DNA of 64,000 nucleotides, taken from assembly GCA_948567375.1 (NCBI GenBank), contig OX419759.1:41455493-41519492 (forward strand), given 5' to 3'. The notes under the pieces were generated by a model that was given only the letters and a program-made list of their open reading frames with translations, was not told the DNA's origin and made no database searches. Position 1 is the stretch's first letter, and every line of letters starts with the position of its first letter. This document shows positions 44,200-58,059 of the stretch, piece after piece. The translations under genes were made by a program, and so were the position numbers. Source of the DNA: Lunularia cruciata (Eukaryota; Streptophyta; Marchantiopsida; Lunulariales; Lunulariaceae).

Positions 44200-46620
44200 C
44201 AAACAAATAATAAATGCAGCCTACATTCTTGGCTCGAGGTTGGCACATGAGGACAATTACTGGTGACTTAAGACCATTGAGCAGAAGGAAATTGAGAGAA
44301 TAAGTAGAGAAATTTGATGAAGGATTCATTGGTTTAAATTATCATTTTGTTAGAACAATTAGATTCTTTAGTTGTCTGTAATTTTCTTGACTGTAAACTT
44401 AATTAATCCATCAATTTCACTTACCAAGATGGTGAGAGGAGTGCACCAAAAGAATCAAAAGATTAATTTTAACTTCAAATCCTCCATAGTTGATCCATGG
44501 GAAATATTAGCCAAGAAACCCATCTTGTAGAAGTTGAAGCTCTACAAAAATAGCCTAGGAGATGTTAGGACAAAGGAAGAGTAATCCAAGAAGTCTACAA
44601 GCCAATGTGAGGACATAGACACATTATCACTGAAAGTATTATTGGTCAAGATTGTAAGACATGCTAGTGGTAATACATTTGACTTGGCATTCACTCCCTT
44701 GGATGACAAGATGAGGAAGTGTCTTGCAAAGGCAATTATCCACAAGAAGAACAAATCAAATGGGTTGTTGGTTGCAAATACAAGATCCAATAAGGAAAGT
44801 GATAGTGGAAGCTTTGATGAAAATCTCTTGGCCACAAGGGACCATGTACTTGACTAATTCATTGGCTGCATTCTTTGAACATATGTTTTATGAGAGCCTA
44901 ATAAAGTATGGATAAATTTTTCACTCAAAAGATGTTCAACATCTTTGAAAGACCTGGTCCCTATTATTTAATGCCTTTTGTTTTTCACTTTTACATTGGT
45001 CAAGGATTGTGTTCAAAGGTAGAGAAAATCCAATTCTCAAGGTATAGAGGTATTTCAAGTCTATTTTGATGTTGATCTCTCGAGAGTAAAGCAACTAGAA
45101 GACATGTGAGCAATAGATGCAAATTATATGTAGATTGATGAATTTTTGTCTCCTATCACAAAGGAGAAGCAAAGGATTTTTGGAACTAATATTTTGAGAG
45201 CAAATCCTACTTTGAAGAGAAAATAAGCTCAAGTAGTTGAATCAGAAGGTGAGGGAAGAGTATGAAGAAGTCAAGAAAGAGAACCCCTCTAAAGTAGAAG
45301 AGATTGATTAAGATGAGGATAAAGAGGAGGTTCAAGGAGATGAAAAAGAAGGTGAGAAGGTCAAGCATGATATGCCAAGCAATCTAGTCAACTTCTTTGA
45401 ACTAGAACAGATGACAACTCTAGAATGAGACATCCTCAAGCCCTTCAAGTTGCCAATGCAAATGATGTGAAGGGAAAGAACCCCTGAGGTAGTGGAGAAG
45501 TAAAGGATGCACCCTCAATCAAATTTATTATCCCAAGGCCCACTTTGCCAAACTATTGATACTTGAGTCTTCACAAAAGCCGCCACAAGAAATGCCTCCT
45601 CTACAAGAATTATCTATGGAAGCAATACCAAAGTAGTTTGAGTACCTTGTGCACAAGTTGAGTGCTCATGAGGAGAAAGAAGTGTTAAGGATCATGCTTG
45701 GGGTAAGATATGTAGATGATATCCTTATGTCATTGATATTGACTTTGAACACATACTATGCCATGTACAAGAGGAATTATATGAACCTATGTGAGTATGC
45801 ATTGGTGGTGTCTACAATGCACGTTATGTTGGAGAATTACGAGGCAGAAGAGAAATCTCTCAAGTGTGAAGTTTTGTATTTATGAAAGAATAGAAGAATA
45901 AAATGATAAGAGAAGCAATGCACCCAATCTATTGCATTGGAGGAAGAACTAGATGTAGAGAAGGACTCTAGTTGAATGCAATGAAGAAGAAGTTTGCAGA
46001 TCTTTGACTTTTGTTGCAATTGGAGAAAATTGGAAGATGAGACCACCAAAGTGATGGGACATTTGGATACTCTTTAGAAGACATCCAAACACCTTGAGAA
46101 GGAGCATTTGGTATGGGTATTGGACAGATTGAAGGCCAATTTGGCAAAGAAGAAGAAGAAAGGTGAGTAATTGGTCAAGAAATTGCAAACCCAAGTGGCT
46201 AATTGACCACTACCAAAGAATTGATGATTATTGAATGCATAGATTACAAGAAGGTATCCCTGGTCTATAAGAGGGAGACTACCATTTTCTAGTAGTATCA
46301 AGAAGAGGTGGAAACCTTGAAAAAGTAGTTAGAAGAGTTGGAACTTAAACTTTATGTTACAATTATGTGTTTGAATCATAAAAAGAACAAGGAGCTAAAG
46401 TTGCAATCAAAGAAGACCTGGACTTCACTTGGTGAATTGTGGTAGGAGTGTGAAGTACTATTGTGGTTGGTTTTGAAAGGATCTGATGAGGAGAAGCATA
46501 GAATTTTGAGAAGATGATTAGGAGAGTAGGTACAATGTTGTTCAAAATATCAAGGAATTCATAAAACCAATTACAACCATAGAAGAAGTACTCAAATTAA
46601 GACTTGCACAATAGAACATA
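44200..46620 (+). pseudogene. Decayed coiled-coil gene remnant (copy 1)
   Basis: Plus-strand text is rich in Glu, Lys and Leu over more than 2 kb (for example HKLSAHEEKEVLRIMLGVRY at about 45,650, then KTSKHLEKEHLVWVLDRLKA near 46,085). Many stops are present. Its general makeup resembles the remnants at 48.8, 55.3-56.3 and 57.1-57.75 kb. A gag-like protein of a plant retroelement family is possible. I do not recognise a domain. Confidence 0.35.
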
Positions 46621-48217
46621 TGCAAGTTGGAGATCAGAACATCAAGAAAATTGCCCAAGGAATAAGAGTTAGATTGGGTCTAAGTTTGTTTAGATTAGGG
46701 AGAATTTATGATTGGTATTACTAGAAGTACATGAAAGATTAGAGCTAGTAATTGAGGATTTAGAATTGGAAGTGTCAATAGAGCAAGAACTTTTAGAATG
46801 GTTAGTACATATCTCTCACAAGCTTGGAGCTATTGGACCATTAGTGATCAAGACAATTAATTAATAAACCATTTCCATTGTACTTGTTTTGGAATCTAGG
46901 ACATTGAATTATTTTTATAGGTTTCATAATTCCTAAGTCACTTAACTATTCAAGTTTGACATCCAAAATGCTATTTTGTCCAATCTTAGTGATTGGTAAA
47001 TAAATGGAGTACAAATTTTGATTGAATAGTACTTCATTGTACTACTTCAACTTTTTGATATCTCTTTGAATAAACTAAGTGGTGTCTTGGAAAAATATCT
47101 CAATAAGAACTGCAAGTTGCTTTGCGTATTTGACCCTTATGTTCTTTGCAATTTTTTGGGTGCAAAACCTTGATGTGATATCCTTATGCTATAGTATTGC
47201 AAGTAATTGAAGCTTTCAACCTAAGTAGACGTATTTTACAAAGATGTTGAGCTTTGCCAAAATGAGCATATTGTGAAGGGTAGAAGACTTGTCTTTGGAG
47301 TGATTATCAACAAAATTTCAAAAGGAGCATAGTTCTTTAGAATAGATGTGCCTTGAGAAGGGAAATTGCTTCCTCTTCAAAGAAATAGTATACAATTCTT
47401 TCCAAGATACTTCAAAAGACCTTTGGATGAAAATTACACCTTTGGACTACAACCACTTTCTGAAATTTCTTTGGATTTAGATCCTCCTATGTTGGTTATT
47501 TTTACTTTGTCATTTCCATAGTGCACCTTCTTGGTGACATTGTCCTCTTTTATGAGCTATTTTTGCCTACAAGGTAAAATATGGAACAACAAAGAATTAG
47601 CTTATGATACATTCCTTTGCATTTTTGTCATTTTTAATGGTATTTTTGTGTGAACAACTGGTTATTTACTAAAATACTATAGTTTTTTGTTCAATAGGTT
47701 GTTATATTCTAATCTAATTAATGAAGTTAAGTGTAGTAGTAAAGTTAATTATTGTTCTATCTCCCAAAAGAATTCATCTAGTTTTTCCAATAGCTTTATG
47801 GAAAAAGAAGACTTGGTTGCAAAATTCTTGATAAAGCCATGTAATTATTAAAATGCTACAAAAATCCCCTTGATTTCTTCATATCATTTTGAGCTTTGTA
47901 TCCAAGGACAATTTTCATTTCTTACTTGGTAATTATAATTCTCCTTGAAGATATTTAATGACCAACACAATACCTTTTGTGACCTTAATATAGCAAAATT
48001 TTTTATTCTTGAAATTTAATGTAGCTTTGGTATAACCTTGAAAATGATCCTTTGTGAATTATATTTAGAATTATCATTAGTAGATGTTTTCAAGAACTTC
48101 ATAGACAGTCTTAAACTATATTTACCCTCTCAAAGGTAACAAAAAACTACATAACTAAGCAAAATTACTTTGTATGCATATGGAACACAATCCATGGTAC
48201 ATATAACTTATCATTGT
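46621..48217. other. AT-rich, nothing recognised
   Basis: No open frame beyond about 60 codons and no motif. Confidence 0.4.
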
Positions 48218-48330
48218 CTTTGTTGTGCATATACATAACATACTACAACACAACATACATCAATATCATAAACTATAGAAGTACAAATCATAAAATAAAT
48301 CATAAACAAACTATAAAGTGACATGATCTT
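48218..48330 (-). repeat. Diverged copy of the element 1 LTR edge
   Basis: tgttgtgcatatacataaca, then acaacacaacatacatc, catcaatatcataaactatagaagtac and the tail acaaactataaagtgacatgat follow the order of 3969-4075 with about 75 percent identity by eye. Confidence 0.6.
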
Positions 48331-48477
48331 AATTAAAAATATATTCTCCATCTACTATCCAATAGATTCCTAACTACACTCATTGATACAAATCCACTTG
48401 AGATGTACACCTTTCTACATAATCTTCAATTTTATCTTGTTTCCTTTTCTTTGGTAAGGATATCATAGAATATTTCC

Positions 48478-49085
48478 ATGTTAAGGGAAGGAAACCTCTT
48501 ACTTGGGTCTGCTTCAGATTTTTATTTGAATACTTTAATGTACAAAGAACTCAGGTACAAAGATTTGGCAAGCAAAGGATCCTACTCCAAAGAGTCTTTC
48601 ACCAAAAGATCCTACTTCAATAAATCTTCAGCCCCAAAAGAATTTAATGCACGCACTTTGGGCCTAATAATTTTGTGGTTACATATCTAAATGCAGCATT
48701 CTTTGTCTCAATGGAAGAGCCTTCTCAGGGGCTTTTCACAAACACAAAAATTGCAGCATTTAGAGGTATATATCAAAGGTTACAAGCATTTGAAGTTTCA
48801 AATTTCTTGAGGATTTAAAGGGAGATGGAGGAATACAAGAAGGAGGTTGCTTTTTGGTTGGAAGCTGCACAAGAAGAACTCAAGAAGGAGAAGGAGGCTA
48901 GAGAAGGAGACCAACCTGCCTTGGTAGAGATGATCAATAACAAAGTCATGGACCTCTTCAATGCCAAGATAGATAAAGAAGAAAAATCCTTCAAAGATTT
49001 TTGAGATCAATTAATTGAGATCATATAGAATGCAACCAAAAGAAAGATGACTCCTCCTTTGAATAGTTAGTGGAAAAGGTGATTT
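48478..49085 (+). pseudogene. Coiled-coil gene remnant (copy 2)
   Basis: At 48,826-49,005 the plus strand reads MEEYKKEVAFWLEAAQEELK and KEKEAREGDQPALVEMINNK, very like 57,620-57,740 (MMEYRKKVALQLEATLEELQ, KEKEEQGANQTKMMEDIIT). The open frame before it (48478-48690) is unrelated to anything I know. Confidence 0.45.
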
Positions 49086-50100
49086 TTTGCCACAAAATTT
49101 GGAACCAAAGAAACTTCCTAGTTTTACAACCTTCTTAATTTGTATGACCTTCTTCGTTTTACTACCTTTGTAGTTGTAAGATCTTTTGAGTAGGAAGCAA
49201 TCTAAAGAGAATTATAGTTATAGAACCTTTAGAATAGTAATTCTAATGGAAACAAACTTGTAAGTTGTCTTAAGGAATAATTTTTACTTTCTTTGACATG
49301 TGTAAGGTGCCTAATTGAATTACATGAGAGTAGATAGGATAAGGCAAAGATAAGGTTACCAATGTGTAGTGAAGATGATCCGAGATCTTTGGCTTTTGTC
49401 AAACATTAGATTTAGTTGACTTAGAGTAAATATTTAAGGCAATGGCCTAGTTCTAAATAATCCATCCATTCCTTTAACCATAATACACTAAAAGAACCAA
49501 AAGATCTTCATTGTTTTTGCCTTAATTTTGAGCATTGGTGGTTGTCATTGCCAAGAAGGAGTGATGAACTTTGTAGTAGATGCTTGAGTATATGTAATCA
49601 TTTTACTTGATTGGGGTGTGTGATCACTGAGGTTCTCAAGAAGTAAAGCAATGCCTTCATAGATAAGAATTGGACTATAGTGTTGAAAGTACCACAAAAC
49701 ATAAAAAGCAAAGACTAATGGTCAACAAAAAGAAGCCTTTGGAGTTGTGCCTTCTAGGACAAGGAGTATGAAACCTTTAGAGTTGATGTCTTCATATTAA
49801 AGTTAGGCTGGTTTAGGCTGAGTGAATCATCACCTTGAAGATTAATTTAGAATTTACTTGTAATGAAAGTTATTACTTAATTTATTATTTGTCATAGTGC
49901 ATCACAAGAAGTGACACTACCTTCTTATGAGAGTGATTCTTGCACAAGAGATTAAACACATGACTATAATAATTAAAATGTAAGATAGTGACAATTCTCT
50001 TCAATTCTAGTCATTTTCAACCCCCATATCCTCAAGGAAATGATCTATTACTTATTGTTACATTACTTTTCAATCAATAATTGGGTTATCAAACCACTCT
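49086..50100. repeat. LTR-like or 3'-tail repeat, copy A
   Basis: It is collinear with 58,060-59,060: the two share, in order, the block around aaagataagg, the cattagat phrase, the gtgtgtgatcact block (49,618 and 58,587), a gcaatgcctt/gcaatgctt block, a gaactatagtg phrase, and a block with gagtggttcttgccc / gagtgattcttgcac. A partial third copy lies at about 56,400-56,760. These could be LTRs of an old element or repeated 3' ends of the coiled-coil genes. Confidence 0.5.
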
Positions 50101-50400
50101 AGTACCAATTATCCTCCTATAATTGCCAACTTTATCAACAATAGCCAAGACCTCAAAAGGCTCAACACAAAAGAAGTAAGCTCTCTAAAGCTCCACTATA
50201 AGTTATATCTCTCCTTGAGAGTCAAAGGAGTCTAACTTTAATGGCCAATCTAAAAATATGAATGGTGCAAATGGTGGCTCTAATGGTGCAAAAAAATTAT
50301 AGAATAAAAAACCACCATTAAGTAGTCCACGTATGTCCAATTAGGTCTTTTATATGCTTTTCCATTCAAGCTAGAATTATATTTCTTGATTTACCAAGGG
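50095..50400 (-). repeat. LTR end with primer-binding-like site, related to the element 1 LTR
   Basis: On the minus strand TTGGTACTAGAGTGG (50,110-50,096) resembles the TGGTATCAGAG primer site. The adjoining 50,150-50,320 aligns in order with 4,225-4,395 of the element 1 LTR (gactcaacatcaaagaagtg / gctcaacacaaaagaagtaa; taatggtcacac / taatggccaatc; gatggtgcaaag / aatggtgcaaat). It is therefore a decayed relative. Confidence 0.5.
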
Positions 50401-53400
50401 TAGCACATGTGTAGCCCAGCCCATAAGGGCAATGAAAACTTGACTTGGCAACTCAAGGAACAATATCAAGTCAAATAGAAGTGGAAGTACTTCTTGGACA
50501 GCAAATGTACCATAGAAGTATGAGATATTACCTAGGTGGCTTTGTTATGGACCATCATGAATTTTTCTTGTAGGTTAGCACTTTGAATGCCTTTGGTTAG
50601 TTCAACCTTCATAAGAAAAATGTTAATAGTTGCTTGGAAGTTTTTAGACAAAGTTTCTTGAGTGGTTATTGAAAAAATAATGATTGCCAAGATAATCACT
50701 CAAGCATCCTAGCAAAATAGGTTATGCATTGAAATTTTCATTACATCTTACATGGACACTATTTAATGTCTTAGGAACCTATCAATAAGACTATAAATCA
50801 AAAGCATTATAATGATGGGCACTTACAACTTTGTCTTAGATAATGAAAGTAGATAATGAATTTTGCTTTATGAATCATTAATATTTTATACATTGATATA
50901 GTTAAATCTTGATTATCATCTTTGGCATAATATTAACTAATAAGATCCACTTATCACTAAATAGCTTATGTATAAGTCCAACCTTAAGTTACTAGTTTGT
51001 TTCTCCTTGTAAATTAGATTAAATTGCTAGTATTGTTGTTTAACAAGAATAAGTCCTCTTTTCAAGTCAATAATATATTAAACATCTTTGGTAGAATCTC
51101 TTTAATATTTTACTATTCATGCAAGTGTATTCAAAAATTGTTAGAGAGGAGCTTACTATTAAAAAAATATCTTGCTTAGATGGCCTATTTTATATAATCA
51201 AGTTCTTATCATATCCTATGGATTAACTAATACATTCCTCAAGATTAACTATCTCATCCATATCATAAGTGCAATAGTTTATTCTAAGATTCTACTTCTA
51301 GAATTTTTGAAATAGTTTTATTTTGGGTAAAAAATTCTCTTATGTGTTGATTTGATATCATTAACCTCTTTCTTTGAGGATACCTTTCTATTGTAACTAA
51401 AAGACTTACTAAATATGTTCTCTTCTACCTTTGCTAAAGTTACTATGCATTCTTCACTCAACAAGGAGTGATTTCAGTTTTTTCTTTTATGAGTTTTTAT
51501 CTTGATCTAAGGCTAGAATTCATTGGTCAGTAAATTTTTTCTTTTATCTTATGTCTTTTTCTAAGATATAAAGGGTAAGCCAATTTTACAAGTCCTTTGC
51601 TCTATTTAACCATAAATATTCAATCAAAATAGAATCTTCTAAAAAATACTTAGGCCTTAAAGCCTGCTATTTAACTCAAAAAATATACTTTACATTATTG
51701 TTTTATTGTCCAAGATTCTCAAAAGGTTACATCCTGAATTTATTTCATCCACAAAGTGGTTGTAGTGAGTAAAAATCAAGCAAATCCCAATGATATGCAA
51801 TTTTTTCTATCCTTGTATTCACTCCTGATCTTGATTTAATAGTACCTTCTTCATTCAAGCATCTTTCTATCTCCATGTTAACCTCTAGGGATATTCTATC
51901 ATCCTTGGGGATCAAAAAGATCCTTACTTTGAATGGCTTTTTTTCTCTTTTATACCTTCTCCACCTCAACTCCACTACCTCCGACCTTCTCCGACCTCTA
52001 CTCCACTCAAAATTTTCCTTGTGAAATGAAGACAACTAACAAGAACTTGTTCTAAGGATATATGAGCAAGTTATTTTGCCAAATCCTTGAGAAATTATAA
52101 TATACTTGACTTTATAAAGTTGGAAGAAGTATAATTTTTTTCCATTGATGACTTTCTTCATTGAGCTCTTCTTTCTCTTTATTCCCATTTTTTAGGAGAA
52201 GCACTCCCTTCAAAAAACAAAAAAAAATATACTTATACTCATCCTAAAAACACTCAACATCTATATAGAATTATTGCTAAATAATTTCAAAATTGTTCTA
52301 ACATCTTGGTTCCTTCTTGCTCTAGCAAAACAAGAAATTTGGCACCTCAAGAATATGTGCTACTACCATTTCTTACTACCATCTTTGAGCCTTCTACTCT
52401 CTACTTGCTCAAAAAACTAAGAAATGGGAATTAACTAAAAAGTGAAATCCAAGTAAGAAAATAACATAGATTGAACTTCACACATGTGCCAAATAATACC
52501 ACTTGGCAAGACCTATAAATCTTACCAGCTTGACAAAAAACAACAATCTAGTATAACTTACATATAAGTTAACCAACCTAGTTACCTACCATATGCTAGG
52601 TAACCAACTTGGTTGCATATAAAGAATATTTCTTTTAAAGATCTGATCCTAAACTGCCACTATAAGTGGAAAGCTCAAAAATACTCAACATCATTTTCTC
52701 AAGCTCCTCTACCTCAATCCAAATTGTAAGTTATGTTTGCAATATACTTGAACTCCCAAAACTTTTGTAAATATATCAATTTATAGCTTCTTTGTATTCA
52801 AATATTCTAACATGATATCATCTCAAGCCTCTCCCCTCTCTTACTTAGTGATATTGTATTGAGATATGAATTGTTTCGGACCTATAATTGGGTTAACTAC
52901 TCCAAAATTAGCAATTTTTGGTTGTTTTTCTTCTCTTTGAAAGATTAGAGGTGTTATTTTCCTACTCAAAGGAAGAAACCGTTGTGTTTGGGCATTCTTT
53001 GGATCCCTCTCCTTACATGTGGAGGTACAAAGAATTAGGGTAGGACAATACAAAGGAATTGGTACAAAGAATGGACCAACCCACAAAGGAAGTGTACAAA
53101 GATTCTTTGTGTGCAGAATTTCAAAACCAATTATTGTACTACAAATTTGAATGGTGGTGCCACCTAAGCAAAGAACTACCACCAAGGATCACTGGTCCCC
53201 GCCAAAGAGTTCTCATATGAAGATAATGACTGCTCATGTATTTAAGACCATTGGCCAAAGAGCCTTGACTATAAAATTAGGTGTTGGATGAGTAATTCAC
53301 TCTTCTACAAGAAAAATTTTCTACAAATGAATGAAGTCATCTTTTGCAAGAAATTCTAAGAGTGCAACTTGAATAGTGAGTAAAGTGTTAGCATGCTTTG

Positions 53401-53990
53401 GAGTAGATAGTTCTTTGTGTTAGTAATTCTTTGAGAGAAAAATAGTGAGAAGATAGTGAGCAATGAAGAATACTCCAATAGTGATCTTCTACTTCCCAAT
53501 GGTAGATAAGTGGGGCATCTATGTTAGGAGTGAATTTCTCCAAAACAAGCACTTGACCATCTTTCATTGGAACTAGGATCTTTGCTCATCGTCTATGGTG
53601 CAAGAAATGAGGAATAGAAACCAAGAAACTAGTAATTTGAGATGTAACCTGAAGGGATAGAATGAGAAGCACTAGATGATGGTCCTTGAGTTAGAGGCAA
53701 GTAATATGGCATGTATATTTTTTTCAAAATTTCATTTTTTGATTTTTTTTCCTCTCTTCTTCATAAGGACATCATAGGATAATTGCTTATTCAAGGAAGA
53801 AAACCTCGTAGTTGAGTTTCTTTTGGAGTTGTGTTTATACATACAATGGTACAAAGAGAACAAGTATAAAGCCAAAGGTACTTTGAAGGGATAATTTCAA
53901 AGGAGTAAAATATGAATGGTGGTAAGAGGCAAAGAACTCAGAGCAAATCAAACCCAAAATCCTTTTGAACTAAAGATCATACACCAATTT
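50401..53990. other. AT-rich, nothing recognised
   Basis: The longest open frames (minus 52035-51745 and 53185-52841) show no domain. The first is basic and could be part of a decayed retroelement. No tandem structure was seen. Confidence 0.35.
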
Positions 53991-54002
53991 GAATGTTCTG
54001 TC

Positions 54003-54105
54003 ACCAAAGAACTGCCACCAAAGACCTGCCATAAAGAACTGCCACCAAAGACCATTTGCTGCCACTAAAGAACTGCCACCAAAGACCATTTGCATTCACT
54101 AAAGA
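54003..54105. repeat. Minisatellite aaagaactgccaccaaagacc
   Basis: About four to five copies of aagaactgccaccaaagacc, some with an added atttgc. A related single phrase lies near 53,165. Confidence 0.85.
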
Positions 54106-55295
54106 GGTTTCATGTATAGAGAGTAATTTCTCACCCATTGAAAGAAACAATGGCTTTCAATTAAATTTGGAGTAATTTCACTTTTTGCTAATAATTTTAG
54201 TTTCAAAGCCAAAGAGCAAGTAGCAATCAAAACCTTTGTAGTTCTTTGCAGTTTTCCACCATCCTTTGTAATTATTTGTTTTCAACCTTTGCATCCAATA
54301 AGAAACATGATATTTGTATAGAAATCCATGAGGAAGATCCCTAAGGTAATCCTTTGTGCCTCAATGGTGAACACATAAGCAATTTACTATAGGAGTAATC
54401 ATATCCAAAGCAAGCACTTCTATTTCTTGCTCAAGATTTTGGAGTTGAGTGATTTTACCATCAACCATGAGATGAAGGGAAGGAATAATAAGATGACCAA
54501 GGATCTAAGAATGAATTATTTTTGCCTAGACTGAAAAAATTGGAGGTATGTCCTTGGTGCAAAGGCAAGCCTATCTAGAGGCATGTCTCTAGATACAAAG
54601 TTTTGGCCATTGACAAGGACCAAAGTGCCTAAATCACTACTTCCTTTGGAAAGATGAGATCCACCAACTATAGATAGAGGGTGGTTAGTTACAAAAATCC
54701 AACAAAGAGCAGTTTTCAAAGCATTAATGAAATTGTTTTCAACAAGAGTACAACCTACCTAAACAATAGTCAAGCAATCTCGTTTGAGTACTTGTACCAA
54801 TGAGAGCTAGCAATGTGGGCAAATATGTTCTACTCATAAGCAAGGAGCATATGTAAGGAGTTTGAGGAAGCAACTTATATAGCTCTCTTTGCCATACAAT
54901 TCTACATGGGGATAAATTTACTAACAAAGGAGAGCACAATAAGTTTCCCAACCACTTGTAGTTGAAGGGGAAATCAACTATCAAGAAGTACCAAGATTTG
55001 GATGTGGAGTGCAAGGATACTAGGAGACTTGTGCCAATGGACAAAGAGGTGATCAAGGCCACGGTCAAGACCAAGAAGAAAGGACAACTTCAGAAAAGTC
55101 TCAAAATCTAGCCAAGAAGTAATAATTAAGTTATAGATGTATCTCTGGAAGAAGAGGCAAAAGACTCCAGAGACAAAGTTCAATAAGACAAAGGAGAATT
55201 CTTTACCTTGCATGGTTTAGCTTTTGAGTCCAAAGATAAGGAGGAAAATGAAGATACATAGTCTACACCCCAAGAAGAAGAGCAAGATGCATGAT
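54106..55295. other. No gene recognised
   Basis: AT-rich. The minus-strand frames at 54.5-55.2 kb are hydrophobic complements of the Glu/Lys-rich plus strand and are not gene-like. Confidence 0.35.
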
Positions 55296-56350
55296 ACAAA
55301 AACCTAGGTAAAACATAACAAGAATAGCCCAAAGAAGTTGAGGCTCCGAAAGGAGAAAAGAGGTGGAAAAAGGGATGCAAGGAGACCTTTGGAATGAAGA
55401 ACATCATAAAATGTAGAAGAGAGAGTAATGTGGAAAAAGAAGGCACAAACTCTTTGAGTGTAATGCAAGCTAAAGTAAGAGGAGAGGTGGCCAAAAAATA
55501 CAAAGTACCAATCAAGAAAGGCACCAATTTTGTAATCCACTTGGTAGGTGCAACCTTGCAAATGATGGAGCTCATTCAATCATACCAAGATGTCTACCTT
55601 AATGTGGTCAATTGCACCATGTTGATCTGAAGGCTCTATAAGGTAATCTGTAACAAAAAGGCAAAGGAGGAAGGATGGAAGGAAGATTTGGACAGAAGCA
55701 AGAACATGTGTAAGGAAGATGTGAAGAAGTTGAATGCACTTGTGCAAGAAAACTAAAGTGAAGGGGCAGAACACTTCACTTGTAGAAGATTGCAGCCAAT
55801 ACAAAGAGGATATTTGGAGATTGCAAGGAGATGTGCAACCACTTTAGCTGGAGCACAAGCAACAATAGCAAAGATAAAAAGAATAATTGAGTGCCAATGA
55901 AAAATAAAGAGGGATTATTCAAGTAGAATTAGAGACCGCCAAGATCAAGGTGGTTACTTTGGAAGTGCATATGTCTGAATACCAGAAGGAGGTGGCTACT
56001 CAATTGGAGAATCTAGCCAAAGAATTAAGGAAGTAGAAGGATCAAAGGATATTTGATTGACCTTGAATGTTAGAAAAGGTATTGAAGGAGGTGCAAGCCT
56101 TGAACAATGACTTGGAGGACAAGAAAGTAAGATCCTCAAGCAATTGGATGAAGTTCAAGATTGGTTTGTAAAAAAATTGGAGGGAGCAACTCAAGGGAAG
56201 GTAACATAGATAAAGTTCCATGAGCTAAAGATGCAAGTCTAAAAGCTCAAGAAAAAGAGATACAAAGAAGAAAAGATGGACCATCCTTCACTTAAACAAA
56301 GAGAGCACACATATAGGAAATTCATTGAGACATGTGATACCTATCTACTA
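55296..56350 (+). pseudogene. Coiled-coil gene remnant (copy 3)
   Basis: Plus strand, open 55394-55630 (EVAKKYKVPIKKGTNFVIHL), then DRSKNMCKEDVKKLNALVQE followed by a stop and GAEHF, and HMSEYQKEVATQLENLAKEL near 55,970. It aligns in order with copy 4 (CKKVNDLVQENHE, then MMEYRKKVALQLEATLEELQ). Many stops. Confidence 0.45.
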
Positions 56351-56399
56351 GAAATAGGAGTTTACAAGGAATAGATTGAGCTACTTATTACAATTTGTA

Positions 56400-56760
56400 A
56401 AGGTAAAAGTAGTTCTTTTAATAGTAATTTAGGCCAAAGACACTTCATTGAAACAAGTTCTTCATAGTTTTAGAATCTTTGAAGTGGAAAATAGTCCAAA
56501 GACAGAATCAAAAAGTGAAGTCCTATTATCAATCCAAGTACTTCCAGAGTTTTGCCTTTTGGGAAGGTTAGTACATAACCTTTGGAGTTGAATGCCTTTG
56601 AAGTGAAGCAACCCCTTTGTAGTAGATTGAATTATCACCTTCAAGAAATAGTTGGAACTTATTCTTAGTGAAATTGATTTTCCATTCTCCATTAATGTAG
56701 TATGCTTGATAGGTGGCACAACTCTTTTTTAAGAATGGTTCTTGCCCACTTAGGAGTTAG
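56400..56760. repeat. LTR-like or 3'-tail repeat, copy B (partial)
   Basis: It shares with copy C the run agtagttctttt / ggcagttctttg, then aaagacacttcattga / aaagaaccttcattaa, then the agtccaaag phrase, and near the end gaatggttcttgccc / gagtggttcttgccc. Confidence 0.5.
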
Positions 56761-57059
56761 AAGAAAGACATTCATGCTACTTACTTGGCTTTTTTTGCCT
56801 TTTTCTTCAATACAGGGTTTGATTTATTAAGCAAGAAGGAGAACAAGGTCTTCCCATGCCACTTCTACTTGGGGTAGTACTTTGAATCACAACTTGAAGG
56901 AAAATGAATTACATAATCAATTTAGGAGCCAAAGAAGGAGCTTGCCATCATATGTAATGTTTTTGGAGGTAAAGCCAACAAGCCAAAGATCAAGATCTTT
57001 GGACTGAAGATCTTATAAGCCCAAGACCCTTGGGTCAATCTACCAAAGAATAAAGAACT

Positions 57060-57770
57060 GAAGCAAAAAGAGTAGAAGAAGAGATGGACTTTGAAGGAGA
57101 ACCAATCATAATCAAAGTACAGTAAGAAGAAATTTCTCCTATTCTAGAGCAAATAATGGTGATAATCCATGGAGCAACATTCCTCCGCAACTCAATTTAT
57201 CCAAAAATTGAGTATTTCTAAATGATGATGTATATGTACAAGGATTAGTGGCTAGAAGTAGAAGACTATGTATCCTTGCCAAAGGCAATGCATATGAGTG
57301 ACTTTGCAAGCAAGATGAAGAATTAAGTTTTGAAAGAGAAAGAAGAAAGGATTAGAAACTTATACAAAGAGGAATGCAAGAAGGTCAATGACTTAGTGCA
57401 AGAGAACCATGAGGTAAGGAGATAGAACACTTCATTTATAATAGACCAAAAGACCTATGAAGAAGACCTCCAAGGCTTGCAAGGTGATTTGAGAGCTCAT
57501 TGGATAGAAGGTAAGCATAAGCAACATAGGTACAACGAGGAGCTGCAAAATCAGGATGCTCAAGATGCACGTATAAAAGGAGACATGGAGCAAGAATAAG
57601 AAAAGATTGCTATTCTTGAACTGCAAATGATGGAATATAGAAAGAAGGTAGCTCTTCAACTAGAAGCTACACTAGAGGAACTGCAAAAGGAGAAAGAAGA
57701 GCAAGGTGCAAACCAAACAAAGATGATGGAGGACATCATCACATAAGTTCAAAGTCTATACAACACTCCA
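57060..57770 (+). pseudogene. Coiled-coil gene remnant (copy 4)
   Basis: Plus strand: YKEECKKVNDLVQENHEVRR near 57,365, TYEEDLQGLQGDLRAHWIEG near 57,450, then EKIAILELQMMEYRKKVALQ and LEATLEELQKEKEEQGANQT to about 57,745. It is the best preserved of the four copies and is followed 300 bp later by tail copy C. Confidence 0.45.
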
Positions 57771-58059
57771 AAGGACAAGAAGGTAAATATATTCTAGACC
57801 TTGGAAGATCTTTGGGAGTAGCCATTCTCTTCACCAATGAAGCAGCATAAAGAAGGATGACCAAGCTGCACAAGTTGAAGACCAAGCTGCACAAGTTGAA
57901 GTTTCACATGCAAACTCTTACTACAAAAACATTCAAAGACCCATAGATGGATTGCTTATCTCTAAAGATTTGGGAACAAACCTAATCTTGTGATAATTTT
58001 AGTGTTAGAGATAGCACATAACAAGGAGAGCATTGAAATTCTCCTTAGAGTTGTCAAAA